Of a stretch of 64,000 bases of DNA, positions 41,369 through 50,782 are shown in pieces. Position 1 is the stretch's first letter. Every line of letters begins with the position of its first letter. The translations under genes and the position numbers were made by a program. The DNA lies in the NCBI GenBank assembly GCA_029260555.1, contig JAJDCZ010000007.1, positions 1-64,000 on the forward strand. The letters are read 5' to 3'. The notes beneath the pieces were generated by a model, which was given only the letters and a program-made list of their open reading frames with translations, did not search any database and had not been told where the DNA came from. The DNA comes from Phycisphaerales bacterium. Lineage in GTDB: Bacteria > Planctomycetota > Phycisphaerae > Phycisphaerales > UBA1924.

Positions 41369-43099
41369 CTAATCAGACATGATAGTTTCACGCACAACCT
41401 CATCAATCGTTGTTTGGCCTTCGTAAATCGCCAGCAAGCCTGACTCTCTGAGTGATCGCATGCCCTGACGCATAGCGGTATCACGCAGAATCGAGGTGGA
41501 TGCTTCGGACATGATCAACTCACGGATTTCGTCGGTGATAGTGAAGATTTCAAAGAGTGCCATTCGTCCCTTGTAGCCCGAGTTATGACAGTTGTCACAC
41601 CCCGTACCCCGGCAGAACTTCTGGTCTTTGACATCGTCAGGTGTCAGAGCCAGCTCCATCAACTCCTCTTCAGTTGGCGTGTAGAACTCTTTGCATTTGA
41701 GGCAGACATTACGAACCAGTCTTTGAGCAACGATGCCTTCCAGCGTTGCGGTCAACAGGAACGACTCAAGCCCGAGATCCACCAGACGCACGATTGAGCT
41801 TGGCGCATCGTTGGTATGGAGTGTTGAAAGCACAAGGTGACCCGTGAGCGACGCCTGCACAGCAATCTGAGCGGTTTCAAGGTCGCGAATTTCGCCCACG
41901 AGAATGATGTCCGGATCTTGACGCAGGAAGCTTCTCAGACAACGAGCGAAGGTCAGTCCCACATCTTCATTGACCTGGCACTGGCACAAGCCATCGATGT
42001 CATATTCAACGGGATCCTCAGCGGTGAGGATTTTGGTTTCGATATCGTTCAGTTCCGAGAGGGCAGCGTAGAGAGTGGTAGTTTTACCAGAACCCGTTGG
42101 ACCCGTGACCACCACGATGCCGTTGGGCTTGCGGGTGAGGGCACGGAAGGTTTCCAGATCATCTTCGCGGAAGCCCACGCGGTCGAGCGAAAGCTCGACA
42201 TTGGATCGGTCGAGCACACGCAACACGACCGACTCGCCGTGGAGAGTGGGCAAGACCGCCACGCGAAGGTCGATGGGATTGCCGCCCATGGACAGTTCGA
42301 TGCGGCCGTCCTGAGGCAAACGCCGTTCAGCAATGTCAAGATTGGCCATAACCTTGACACGACTGGTAATCGCCGAGCCAAGGTGCTTGGGTGGAGGCAC
42401 CATTTCATAAAGCACGCCATCGATGCGGTATCGCATTTTAAACTCGTGCTCAAAAGGCTCAAAGTGGATGTCACTTGCCTTGTCACGAATCGCCTGGAGC
42501 AACACAAGGTTGAGAAGCTTGATGACCTGATTGTCCTCAGCAGCTTCGAGCACCGCATCCAGATCAATCGAATCACCCCGGTTGGCAAGATCTGTAAACT
42601 TGTCGTCATCGGCCAGTGCAGTGACCACATCCACGACCGACTCTGACTTGGAAAAGTACTTTTCGATCAAGGCTTCGACAGCATCCGGGTCTGCCACGAC
42701 GGATTTGACATTGTAGCCTGTCAGCAGACGCAGGCTGTCTTCAGCTTCAAAGTTGTTGGGATCTTTCAAGGCAATTGTGAGCCTGCGAGCTGTGGCGTTG
42801 TACTCGATTGGTACAGCTTTGAAAGCTTGCACATTTTCTGCAGGAATCGCCTGAACAACCTCGTCTGAGAGTTCGACACCAACCAGATCGACATAATCCA
42901 TGCCCGCCTGCCCTGCCAGACCCGCAGCAATGTCATTCTGTGTGCAGTAACCAATTTCAATCAGCAACTGGCCGATTTTGACTTTTCTGGTTTTCTGGAT
43001 GGCAAGAGCCTCGTGAACCTGCTCACGAGTGGCATGCCCCATCTTGGTAAGCACGCGGCCGATCTTTCGACCTTTGAGCTGCGCTGTATTGATCGCCAT
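41369..43099 (-). CDS. Type II/IV secretion assembly ATPase (GspE/PilB)
   Basis: 576 aa from ATG 43099 (M-A-I-N-T-A-Q-L-K-G); a longer frame to 43132 lacks support. N-terminal MshEN/T2SSE_N domain, then the ATPase core: Walker A G-P-T-G-S-G-K-T-T near 342, Asp box, Walker B I-L-V-G-E-I-R-D, His box S-T-L-H-T-N-D-A. The zinc-binding cysteine tetrad of GspE/PilB is present in C-L-K-C and C-x-x-C near 488-525, absent from PilT. It powers pilus or pseudopilus assembly at the cytoplasmic side. It sits directly upstream of gspF. Confidence 0.93.
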   Translation of the reverse strand: MAINTAQLKGRKIGRVLTKMGHATREQVHEALAIQKTRKVKIGQLLIEIGYCTQNDIAAGLAGQAGMDYVDLVGVELSDEVVQAIPAENVQAFKAVPIEYNATARRLTIALKDPNNFEAEDSLRLLTGYNVKSVVADPDAVEALIEKYFSKSESVVDVVTALADDDKFTDLANRGDSIDLDAVLEAAEDNQVIKLLNLVLLQAIRDKASDIHFEPFEHEFKMRYRIDGVLYEMVPPPKHLGSAITSRVKVMANLDIAERRLPQDGRIELSMGGNPIDLRVAVLPTLHGESVVLRVLDRSNVELSLDRVGFREDDLETFRALTRKPNGIVVVTGPTGSGKTTTLYAALSELNDIETKILTAEDPVEYDIDGLCQCQVNEDVGLTFARCLRSFLRQDPDIILVGEIRDLETAQIAVQASLTGHLVLSTLHTNDAPSSIVRLVDLGLESFLLTATLEGIVAQRLVRNVCLKCKEFYTPTEEELMELALTPDDVKDQKFCRGTGCDNCHNSGYKGRMALFEIFTITDEIRELIMSEASTSILRDTAMRQGMRSLRESGLLAIYEGQTTIDEVVRETIMSD

Positions 43100-43282
43100 G
43101 ATTAACAACAACTCCACATGTGCAATCGACAAATACTACACTTATACCGATTCGCCCACAATACCGGACCGGTTCAGCTTTGCCAACCGCAATTTCAAAA
43201 TGATTACGATACGACACTTGGATATTATCTCATACAGAGCTAAAATGGCGTGTGTTTATCGAACTGTCAAGAAAAACGGGTT

Positions 43283-44404
43283 CTAACCCACACCAGTGAG
43301 GTCTTCTTCATCCAGCTCGGTTCGGCCGACGGTTCGGCCGATACGGTGGACTTTGTCTGTCAGGTCAGCTGGATTTTTGCTCTTGTCGATCATTTCTTCT
43401 GCTGCGATCATGCCCTTTGAATAAAGCGACCAGAGGTGGTCGTCGAGCAGTTGCATGCCGAACTTCTTGCCTGTCTGGATGGCCGAGTCAATGCGGAAGG
43501 ATTTGCCATCGCGGATGAGGTTGGCGACAGCGGGTGTGACCACGAGGAACTCGTAGCCTGCGACCATGCCTTTGGTATCGATTCGGCTGAGAAGCACCTG
43601 GCTGAGCACACAGATCAGAGCCGTTGAGAGCTGAACTCTGATCTGGTTCTGCTGGGTAACGGGGAAGGCATCGACAAGGCGATCGATGGTCTTGGCAGCA
43701 CCGGTGGTATGGAGCGTGCCGAACACAAGGTGACCCGTTTCTGCAGCACGGACAGCAGCTTCGATGGTTTCCAGATCTCGCATTTCACCCACCAGAATCA
43801 CATCAGGGTCCTGACGCAACGCTCGCCTGAGCGATTCAGCAAAGCTGGGCACATCGTTGCCAACTTCGCGCTGATTCACGATCGAGAGTTTGTGGTGATG
43901 GTAATATTCGATCGGGTCTTCCATGGTCACGATGTGGCGATCCATGTTGGTGTTCACATAGTCGATCATCGTGGCCAGCGAAGTGGTCTTGCCTGAACCT
44001 GTGGGGCCGGTGACGAGGAACAAACCTCGAGGCCTGCGGATAAGTTCACGGCAGATTTCGGGGAGGCCGATCTCTTCAAAGGTGAGCAGGCGATTGGGAA
44101 TCTGCCTGAGCACGATGGCCAGATCGCCGCGCTGGCGGAAAACAGAGACGCGGAAACGAGAAGCATCGCCATAGGCAAAGCCGAAGTCGGTGCCGCCTTC
44201 TTCCTGGATTTCCTGTTGATTTCGTTCCGGGGTGATGGACTTCATCAACCCCACCATGTCATCAGAATCGAGCACTTTGGTCTTGAGATTTCGCAGGTGG
44301 CCATGCAATCGAATGGTTGGCGGTCTTCCCACGGTAAGGTGGAGGTCACTGGCGCCGGATTTAACGACGGTGTCCAGCAATCGGTCGATCTGCATTGTTG
44401 ACAT
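43283..44404 (-). CDS. pilT: Twitching motility retraction ATPase PilT
   Basis: 373 aa, the normal length. ATG 44404 is preceded by GGAG at 9 nt. It starts M-x-x-M-Q-I-D-R-L-L with A-S-D-L-H-L-T-V-G-R-P-P. Walker A G-P-T-G-S-G-K-T-T near 133, I-L-V-G-E-M-R-D near 203 and T-L-H-T-T near 228. The PilT-specific C-terminal motif appears as A-V-A-N-L-I-R-D-G-K. No cysteine tetrad. It drives pilus retraction, which implies a true type IV pilus rather than only a secretion pseudopilus. Confidence 0.93.
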   Translation of the reverse strand: MSTMQIDRLLDTVVKSGASDLHLTVGRPPTIRLHGHLRNLKTKVLDSDDMVGLMKSITPERNQQEIQEEGGTDFGFAYGDASRFRVSVFRQRGDLAIVLRQIPNRLLTFEEIGLPEICRELIRRPRGLFLVTGPTGSGKTTSLATMIDYVNTNMDRHIVTMEDPIEYYHHHKLSIVNQREVGNDVPSFAESLRRALRQDPDVILVGEMRDLETIEAAVRAAETGHLVFGTLHTTGAAKTIDRLVDAFPVTQQNQIRVQLSTALICVLSQVLLSRIDTKGMVAGYEFLVVTPAVANLIRDGKSFRIDSAIQTGKKFGMQLLDDHLWSLYSKGMIAAEEMIDKSKNPADLTDKVHRIGRTVGRTELDEEDLTGVG

Positions 44405-44481
44405 CAGGTCACACTCCGTACAACATATTTATCTGGTCAAAATCAGTTCTTTATTTTGCCTGCCAGGGCATTTCCCAACTT

Positions 44482-46197
44482 CTAGTCATTGACCTGCGTC
44501 ACACGAGCGATTTCGTCCGGGGAGGTCACGCCTCGGAGGATTTTGATTTTACCATCACCAACCAGAGGCCTCATCCCTGCTGCCAAGGCGGCTTTGCGCA
44601 GATCAGCAACGGGTGCCGTGTGGAAAGCCATGTCACGGATCTGGGCGTTCATCATCATCATCTCGAAGATGGCTTGCCTGCCTTTGAAGCCGGTCTTGTT
44701 GCAAACGGAACAGCCCACGGGCATCAGGGTTTTACCGACCGCTTCTTGAGGGGTAATGCCTGTGAGTTTCAGGAACTTGTGATCGGGGTTATCATCGACG
44801 GTTTTGCATTCTTTGCACAATACACGGATGAGTCTTTGAGCCATGATGGCCTGGATCGATGATGCTACAAGGAAGGGCTTGATGCCCATGTCGATCAGTC
44901 GTGTGATGGCAGAGGGGGCATCGTTAGTATGGAGTGTTGAGAACACAAGGTGACCTGTGAGAGCAGCCTGGATAGCGATTTCACCGACTTCACGGTCACG
45001 AATCTCACCCACGAGGATGACATTGGGTGCCTGCCTGAGCATGGATCTGAGAATGACCGGGAAGGTCAGGCCGATTTTATCGCGCACCTGACATTGATTG
45101 ATGCCATCGAAGTTGTATTCAACGGGGTCTTCAGCGGTGATGATCTTTTTGTCGGGTCTGTTGAGCACATCAAGAGCAGAATATAGCGTGGTGGTTTTAC
45201 CCGAACCTGTGGGGCCCGTGACCAGAAAGATGCCGTTGGGTCTGCGGATGATGCGGTTGAAGATTGCCAGGTTGTCTTCTTCAAAGCCCAGGTTGACCAG
45301 ACCGATTCGCACTGCGTCTGGCCGAAGGATACGGGCGACAACAGATTCGCCATGGAAGGCGGGGCATGCTGAAGCACGGAAGTCGATAGCCTGATCTTCC
45401 ACCTGAAGCTTGATTCGGCCGTCCTGAGGCACGCGTTTTTCTGCGATATTCATACCCGCCATCAGTTTTACACGACTGAGCAAGGCGTTTTGCATGCGTT
45501 TGGGCAGGTTATCGCGTTCGATGCATACGCCGTCGATGCGATACCGGAGCCTGACCCTGTCAGCCATGGGCTCCATGTGAACATCAGATGCCCGCATGGT
45601 GACCGCTTCAGTAAGGATGCGGTTCCAGAGCTTGACGATCGGAGCATCTTCAGACGAGACATCGATGGATTTGTCCATGGAACGGTCCACGGACTGGTCG
45701 ATGGTGCGGTCGATGGACTCGGTTACCAATGTTTCGCCTGGTGCGACTTGTTTTGGTGCTCCACCAGAGCTGCCGCCTTCAATCAGGTCCATAATCTGAC
45801 TTTTGGCTGCCAGGCGGGGGTCGATTTCAACACTCAGGCGAAAGCGGAGCATGTCCATGAGTTCCAGATCCATGGGGTCATGGATGAGGAGTTTGAGCTT
45901 GTTGCCTTTCTTGCTCAGAGGCAGCACGATGTGCTTGCGGATGAGGTCGTCGGGCATGAGGCTGCGGTCGATGGAATCGGCCAAGCCATTGTCACTGAGA
46001 TCGACATATTTGATGCCAAACTGGGCTGCAAGTGCTTTGGTGACCTGCTGTTCAGTCGCCAGGCCTGCTTCGATAGCAGCCTCGCCAAATCTTTTTCCAG
46101 ATCCTGAAGCGAGCTTTTCTATCTGATCTGTCTGGGTGGAATCCAGGGCTTTGTGTGCCACAAGGATCTCACCCAACTTCTTTCTCAATCGTGCCAT
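44482..46197 (-). CDS. Second PilB/GspE-type assembly ATPase
   Basis: 571 aa. Same architecture as the other assembly ATPase in the cluster but clearly divergent: MshEN-like N-terminus (L-G-E-I-L-V-A-H-K-A-L), Walker A G-P-T-G-S-G-K-T-T near 326, V-I-L-V-G-E-I-R-D-R-E, S-T-L-H-T-N-D-A, and a cysteine tetrad C-K-E-C and C-S-V-C near 475-505. A linker around residues 160-180 is a tetrapeptide repeat of S/T-I/V/M-D-R/Q/K. First gene of the minus-strand cluster; weak ribosome site. Two assembly ATPases could serve two pilin subsets. Confidence 0.92.
   Translation of the reverse strand: MARLRKKLGEILVAHKALDSTQTDQIEKLASGSGKRFGEAAIEAGLATEQQVTKALAAQFGIKYVDLSDNGLADSIDRSLMPDDLIRKHIVLPLSKKGNKLKLLIHDPMDLELMDMLRFRLSVEIDPRLAAKSQIMDLIEGGSSGGAPKQVAPGETLVTESIDRTIDQSVDRSMDKSIDVSSEDAPIVKLWNRILTEAVTMRASDVHMEPMADRVRLRYRIDGVCIERDNLPKRMQNALLSRVKLMAGMNIAEKRVPQDGRIKLQVEDQAIDFRASACPAFHGESVVARILRPDAVRIGLVNLGFEEDNLAIFNRIIRRPNGIFLVTGPTGSGKTTTLYSALDVLNRPDKKIITAEDPVEYNFDGINQCQVRDKIGLTFPVILRSMLRQAPNVILVGEIRDREVGEIAIQAALTGHLVFSTLHTNDAPSAITRLIDMGIKPFLVASSIQAIMAQRLIRVLCKECKTVDDNPDHKFLKLTGITPQEAVGKTLMPVGCSVCNKTGFKGRQAIFEMMMMNAQIRDMAFHTAPVADLRKAALAAGMRPLVGDGKIKILRGVTSPDEIARVTQVND
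45661..45722 (-). repeat. 12-bp (tetrapeptide) tandem repeat inside the second PilB-type ATPase
   Basis: Five copies of a 4-residue unit S/T-I/V/M-D-R/Q/K are encoded in register between the N-terminal and ATPase domains. The other assembly ATPase in the cluster does not carry it. Confidence 0.7.
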
Positions 46198-46428
46198 ACA
46201 TGGGTCTCAACTGAGCATCATTGCGTTTAAATCAGCACACGACAGCCGCGTGCATCATGGCGAAGGATACCGCCTGAAGAGAGCGTAGGCCTCTGGGAGT
46301 CGGAACCTAAGCCTGAAGAAGTTATCCTCGGCTCGTTTGCTTATGATGCTGGACACCGAGATGATCAACACCGACAGGTGATCGCGTGCCTGTACGCATC
46401 CGGCTGTGACCTGTTCCCGGATCCTTCG

Positions 46429-47109
46429 ATGCCTGCACATCACCAAGAATACAACGATCAATCTTCTGCTCCGGTTCGTGTATTGATCTCAGCAGGCCCA
46501 ACGCATGAACCCATCGATCGGGTCCGATACATCGCAAATCGATCGTCGGGGAGGGTGGGTCTGGCCCTTGCCCGTGAGGCTATGAAGCGAGGGTGCAGCA
46601 CCACGCTACTCATGGGACCGATTGCCAGCTCTGAGCCGATCAAAGGCGTGACGACCCATCACTATGGATCCACAGCGGATCTTGAAAAACTGCTGAATGA
46701 ACACCTGCCAGCGTGTGATGTGCTGATCATGGCAGCGGCGGTTGCTGACTATCGCCCGGTGCTTCAACCAGGTGCTATGCACAGCAAAATCCGCCGAGAT
46801 CCTGAAAATCTGACGCTGACGCTTGAACCCACACCGGATTTGCTGGCAGGGTGTGCTGCCAAGGCAAGACCCGATCAATGCCTGGTTGGATTTGCCCTTG
46901 AGCCAGAGAATGACCTGCTGGAGCACGCGACTGCCAAACTCAAGCGAAAAGGCATCGATCTGATCGTGGCCAACCCGCTGAAAACGATGGATTCGCAAAC
47001 CATAAGTGCCTGGCTGATCGGAAAAGACGGGGTCATCGATCAGACACAAGGCGATATTTCCAAGGAACAGTTTGCAACCTGGCTGATGGAAAACCTGCTG
47101 AGTCGATAG
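46429..47109 (+). CDS. coaB: Phosphopantothenoylcysteine synthetase domain protein (CoaB)
   Basis: 226 aa from ATG 46429; the frame is open back to about 46229, with GTG 46378 as an earlier candidate and no clear ribosome site at either. S-A-G-P-T-H-E-P-I-D-x-V-R-Y-I-A-N-R-S-S-G begins the domain, followed by A-A-A-V-A-D-Y-R-P, K-I-R-R and V-G-F-A-L-E. These are the substrate and CTP-binding motifs of the CoaB half of the bifunctional Dfp/CoaBC. The flavin decarboxylase half (CoaC) is absent, so this is a stand-alone CoaB as in some lineages. Catalyses CTP-dependent ligation of 4'-phosphopantothenate and cysteine in coenzyme A synthesis. Divergent from the pilus cluster. Confidence 0.88.
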   Translation: MPAHHQEYNDQSSAPVRVLISAGPTHEPIDRVRYIANRSSGRVGLALAREAMKRGCSTTLLMGPIASSEPIKGVTTHHYGSTADLEKLLNEHLPACDVLIMAAAVADYRPVLQPGAMHSKIRRDPENLTLTLEPTPDLLAGCAAKARPDQCLVGFALEPENDLLEHATAKLKRKGIDLIVANPLKTMDSQTISAWLIGKDGVIDQTQGDISKEQFATWLMENLLSR

Positions 47110-47217
47110 ATTTTGCCTGTGAGCGTGGCGTGGAGGCCTGAGAACAACTCGCCTTAGATCCCAATCATACAGGTGGAGGTTCAACCAGAGGCACTCTACC
47201 TCTATATACTTACTGCA

Positions 47218-49104
47218 ATGTCAAAGCACCGACGAAACAACCTGTTCTTGCCAAGCTGCTCTTTCACACACAACACATCTCGTTTGTTTCGGATTGTGTT
47301 GATGCTGATCGTTCTGGCGGTGCTTGCCCAGCCTTCGGGGTGGGTGCTGGCCCAGCAGGATCAGATGGGTGAGGCTGGGGGAATGGGGGGGGCGGGAGAG
47401 GCACATGCAGCAAGTTCTGCTTCAGCGGTTCCTGCATCCAGGCAGGCCAACAATGTCGCGATCATCACGATTCGCGGGCCGATCGACCGCATTACCGCTT
47501 TAAGTATCCGAAGGCGGATGAAGATTGCTGAGGATGCTGGGGCAGATGCGATTGTCTTTGATCTGGACACACCGGGGGGTGAGCTTGGTGCGGTGCTTGA
47601 TATCTCCAACATGATCAAGGCTTCGCCCATTCAGAACACGGTGGCATGGATCAATCCCAATGCTTATTCGGGAGGGGCGATTATTGCCCTTGCCTGCCGG
47701 GAGATTGTCACGAATGACCCAGCCACGATGGGTGATGCGCTCATCATTGCGATTTCATTCGGGATGCTCAATACACTGCCTGAAGCTGAGCGGCAGAAGA
47801 TGCTCTCGCCCCTGATGGCTGAGGTTGTGGATTCCGCCCGGAGAAGAGGCTGGGATGAGTATCTGGTTCAGGCATTTGTGACGCGGGGGGTCGAGCTCTG
47901 GTATGTACAGAATAAGGCTACAGGGCAGCGAATTTGTGTGGATCGAGCGGAATACGAAATTCTCTTTGGCGTTGAGCCTCCTCTGGGCGTGCCAAGGCTG
48001 ACCTCTGCCAAAGCAGGTAAAGAAACATCCGCGCCTGTAACAGCAGATTCAACCGGACAAAGCCCCCCTGCTGCTGACACGGATTTCAAGCCGGCATCGC
48101 CCGGGCTCAATGCGATTGCTGAGCAAGTTTCAGGGGCCCAGGAACTCAGATCGACACGGCCCGTCATCTCGGAGGATCAACTTGATCAGTGGACATATCT
48201 TGAGCGAGTAACAGATGGTGCGGGTCCAATCGTCTTGAAGTCTGCCGACCTCAAGCACTACGGGTTTTCTTCTGCAATCATCACCGACGACACGCAACTG
48301 AGTGATTATTTCGCAGCCAGCAATGTCCGCAGGATCGATCGATCGTGGTCTGAAACATTGGCCCGGATGATGTCCAACATTGTGGTGCGAGGCTTGTTGA
48401 TCGTGGTCTTTTTGATCGCGTTGTTCGTAGAAATGTCATCACCCGGAGTCGCCTTGCCCGGGAGCATCGCTGCGATTGCACTCATTGCATTGCTGGCTCC
48501 ACCAATGCTTACCAATATGGCAAGCTGGTGGGAGATTATCGCCATCGCGATAGGCATCGCCTTGCTGTTTCTTGAAGTCTTTGTTTTGCCCGGGTTTGGC
48601 GTATTTGGTGTTGCGGGGCTGGTGTTGTTGTTTGGCGGGTTGATCTTTACCTTTGTTCCCGAGCCTTCGCAAGGCATGTTCCCCGATAGCCCGGGAGCGA
48701 CGCGAGATCTGTTCAATGGCACCGCGACGGTGGTACTTGCGCTGGCCACATCCGGGGTGGGGATGTATTTCATCTCGAAATACTTTGGTTCGATTCCGCT
48801 GCTGGGGAATCTGGTGCTCAAAGAAACCACGGGTGATTTTGATCTGCAGAGCGACATGCTCAGTGCCATGGAACCTGAAGAGGGGCACTCGTTGTCGATT
48901 GGCGACCTGGGAAAAACCACGACGGAGCTTCGGCCAGTTGGAAAGGCGATGTTCGATGGTTCGCTGGTGCTGGTCAAGGCAGCCTTCGGGTTTATCAATG
49001 CAGGGGTTGCGATCCGCGTGAGCGATATCGGAGATCTGGGGCAGCCAATCGTCGAGCCCTGTGAGGATAAATCAGCAGCGATGCAGGAAGGTGAAGACGC
49101 GTGA
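47218..49104 (+). CDS. Long NfeD protein with ClpP-class protease domain
   Basis: 628 aa from ATG 47218; GTG 47173 is an alternative. Signal/anchor (about 24-45), then a Gly/Ala-rich run encoded by a G-tract. The ClpP-like domain (about 78-300) carries F-D-L-D-T-P-G-G, the likely nucleophile S151 in A-Y-S-G-G-A and a Lys at about 194 in E-R-Q-K-M. This matches the Ser/Lys dyad of the PH1510-like NfeD proteases. Several membrane segments follow (about 382-500) and a C-terminal OB-fold NfeD domain (G-x-T-x-T-x-L-R-P-V-G-K-A near 570). Family members are membrane proteases associated with stomatin/flotillin partners. The stop overlaps the short nfeD gene (GTGA), and floA follows. Confidence 0.87.
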   Translation: MSKHRRNNLFLPSCSFTHNTSRLFRIVLMLIVLAVLAQPSGWVLAQQDQMGEAGGMGGAGEAHAASSASAVPASRQANNVAIITIRGPIDRITALSIRRRMKIAEDAGADAIVFDLDTPGGELGAVLDISNMIKASPIQNTVAWINPNAYSGGAIIALACREIVTNDPATMGDALIIAISFGMLNTLPEAERQKMLSPLMAEVVDSARRRGWDEYLVQAFVTRGVELWYVQNKATGQRICVDRAEYEILFGVEPPLGVPRLTSAKAGKETSAPVTADSTGQSPPAADTDFKPASPGLNAIAEQVSGAQELRSTRPVISEDQLDQWTYLERVTDGAGPIVLKSADLKHYGFSSAIITDDTQLSDYFAASNVRRIDRSWSETLARMMSNIVVRGLLIVVFLIALFVEMSSPGVALPGSIAAIALIALLAPPMLTNMASWWEIIAIAIGIALLFLEVFVLPGFGVFGVAGLVLLFGGLIFTFVPEPSQGMFPDSPGATRDLFNGTATVVLALATSGVGMYFISKYFGSIPLLGNLVLKETTGDFDLQSDMLSAMEPEEGHSLSIGDLGKTTTELRPVGKAMFDGSLVLVKAAFGFINAGVAIRVSDIGDLGQPIVEPCEDKSAAMQEGEDA

Positions 49105-49625
49105 GCACAGAGGTTCTTTTGTTTGCAGGTCTTGGGCTGCTGGCACTTTCGATTTTTCTGGTCATGGCTGAGCTTTTCATCCCAAGCGGGGGTGTGATCG
49201 CAGCCATCGCGTCTGTCAGTGCCATCGCGGGCGTTGTGAGCCTTTTCCGTGTTTCAACGATGTGGGGTGTCACGGGGCTGTTGGCGGTGATCATTCTTGG
49301 CCCCATCGCGTTTAACTTTGCTCTGAAAATCTGGCCCAATACGCCAGTCGGACGACGGATTCTCCATGGCACGCTCAGCGAGGCTGATCTCCGCGCCAAG
49401 GAAGAGGCTGAGATTGCCCAGCGAGATCAATGGAAATCGCTTTTAGACCAAACCGGCGAGACGCTGACTGCGCTTCGGCCCATAGGAACGATTCGCATTA
49501 GCGATCAGCGGTACGATGCTCTGGCTGAGTCTGCATCGATTCCTGCGGGTACACCGATCCGTGTGGTCGAGGTTCAAGGCAGGCAGATCAAGGTTCGAGC
49601 GGTGGATGCAACAGATTCATCCTGA
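49101..49625 (+). CDS. Short NfeD-like membrane protein
   Basis: 174 aa. GTG start overlapping the previous stop as GTGA. Three hydrophobic segments (about 4-25, 30-48 and 55-76) are followed by a C-terminal OB-fold with T-A-L-R-P-I-G-T-I-R-I and G-x-x-I-R-V-V-E-V-Q-G-R-Q-I-K-V, diagnostic of NfeD. It lacks the protease domain. Short NfeD proteins are membrane partners of flotillin-like proteins in microdomain organisation; the next gene is floA. Confidence 0.88.
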   Translation: MSTEVLLFAGLGLLALSIFLVMAELFIPSGGVIAAIASVSAIAGVVSLFRVSTMWGVTGLLAVIILGPIAFNFALKIWPNTPVGRRILHGTLSEADLRAKEEAEIAQRDQWKSLLDQTGETLTALRPIGTIRISDQRYDALAESASIPAGTPIRVVEVQGRQIKVRAVDATDSS

Positions 49626-49703
49626 TTCTGGGCGTGATGTGTGAAGTAAGGCAAGATCAGGCCGCCGCTCCGGCTCAACAGGTTGTATACTAAAAGACAC
49701 ATT

Positions 49704-49719
49704 GTCCGACCTATCGGAC
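49704..49719 (+). promoter_or_regulatory. Small hairpin in the floA leader
   Basis: GTCCGA at 49704-49709 and TCGGAC at 49714-49719 form a 6-bp perfect stem with a 4-nt loop. It lies just before two Shine-Dalgarno-like runs (AAGGAG at 49724-49729 and AGGA nearer the ATG at 49740). A TATACT hexamer occurs at 49686. Possibly part of the floA leader transcript. Confidence 0.3.
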
Positions 49720-49739
49720 GCTCAAGGAGACTCAGGAAG

Positions 49740-50762
49740 ATGCCGAACGCTTTTCTCATCGTCGTGCTTATTGTGGTTGGTCTGGTTGCGCTGATCTTGC
49801 TGTTTCTTGTGGGACAGTTCATCAATCTGTACATTCAAGCACTGGTTTCTGATGCTCGCGTGGGCATGCTGGAACTGGTGGGGATGAGGCTTCGCAAGGT
49901 CGATATCCGCACCATCGTGTTCAGTCGCATTCGGGCCAAGAAGGCTGGCATGGCGATTCCCACGAATGAGCTGGAATCTCATTACATGGCAGGAGGGCGA
50001 GTACCCAATGTGGTATCGGCGCTTATATCTGCCAAGAAGGCGGGCATTGAGTTGCCTTGGGGTGTTGCCACTGCAATTGATCTGGCGGGTCGAGATATTC
50101 TGGACGCTGTGAATACGAGTGTGAATCCAAAGGTCATTGACTGCCCGGACAATAACTCGCCGATGGATCGTCTTGATGCAGTGGCAAAGGATGGTATTCG
50201 ACTTTTATGTAAAGCCCGCGTGACGGTTCGCACCAACCTGGCGAGTCTGGTGGGTGGTGCGGGTGAGGAAACCGTTATTGCTCGCGTTGGCCAGGCGATT
50301 GTCAGTGCGATTGGCTCCGCACCAACTTACAAAAATGTACTTGAAAACCCTGATGAGATTGCACACCGGGCGTTGAGTTCCGGGCTTGATTCGGGCACTG
50401 CGTTTGAAATTCTGTCTGTGGACATCGCGGATATTTCTGTTGCTGGTGTAGACCGCGAAGCCAATGTGGGTGCCAAACTCCAGGCTGAGCAGGCTGAAGC
50501 TGACAAGCACCGCTTCCAGGCTGAAGCTGAAAAACGCCGAGCCATGGCTGTTGCACAAGAGCAGGAATACATGGCTGAGATTCAGAAGAATAAAGCCCAG
50601 GTAGTTCTGGCAGAGGCTGAGGTTCCAAAGGCCATGGCTGAAGCATTCCGCAGCGGCAACATGGGCATCATGGACTACTACCGCATGAAGAACATCCAGT
50701 CTGACACGAATATGAGGTCTTCCATCGCGGGTGATCAGGAAGACTCCATCCGCGACAAATAG
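49740..50762 (+). CDS. floA: Flotillin-like protein FloA
   Basis: 340 aa, close to the usual 330. ATG 49740 has purine-rich ribosome sites immediately upstream. A membrane hairpin at about 4-30 is followed by the SPFH-like domain with [38 protein letters not shown] and I-S-V-A-G-V-D. The C-terminal region (about 235-300) is an E-A-rich coiled coil ([14 protein letters not shown]). This is the YqfA/UPF0365 family that organises membrane microdomains. It is downstream of two nfeD genes, the known partner arrangement. Confidence 0.93.
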   Translation: MPNAFLIVVLIVVGLVALILLFLVGQFINLYIQALVSDARVGMLELVGMRLRKVDIRTIVFSRIRAKKAGMAIPTNELESHYMAGGRVPNVVSALISAKKAGIELPWGVATAIDLAGRDILDAVNTSVNPKVIDCPDNNSPMDRLDAVAKDGIRLLCKARVTVRTNLASLVGGAGEETVIARVGQAIVSAIGSAPTYKNVLENPDEIAHRALSSGLDSGTAFEILSVDIADISVAGVDREANVGAKLQAEQAEADKHRFQAEAEKRRAMAVAQEQEYMAEIQKNKAQVVLAEAEVPKAMAEAFRSGNMGIMDYYRMKNIQSDTNMRSSIAGDQEDSIRDK

Positions 50763-50782
50763 CCATGATCAGAAGAGTCGCT

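Noticed and set aside
41837-42646. 269-codon plus-strand frame antisense to the GspE/PilB gene
   Set aside because: Shadow of a strongly conserved ATPase; no ribosome site or recognisable domain.
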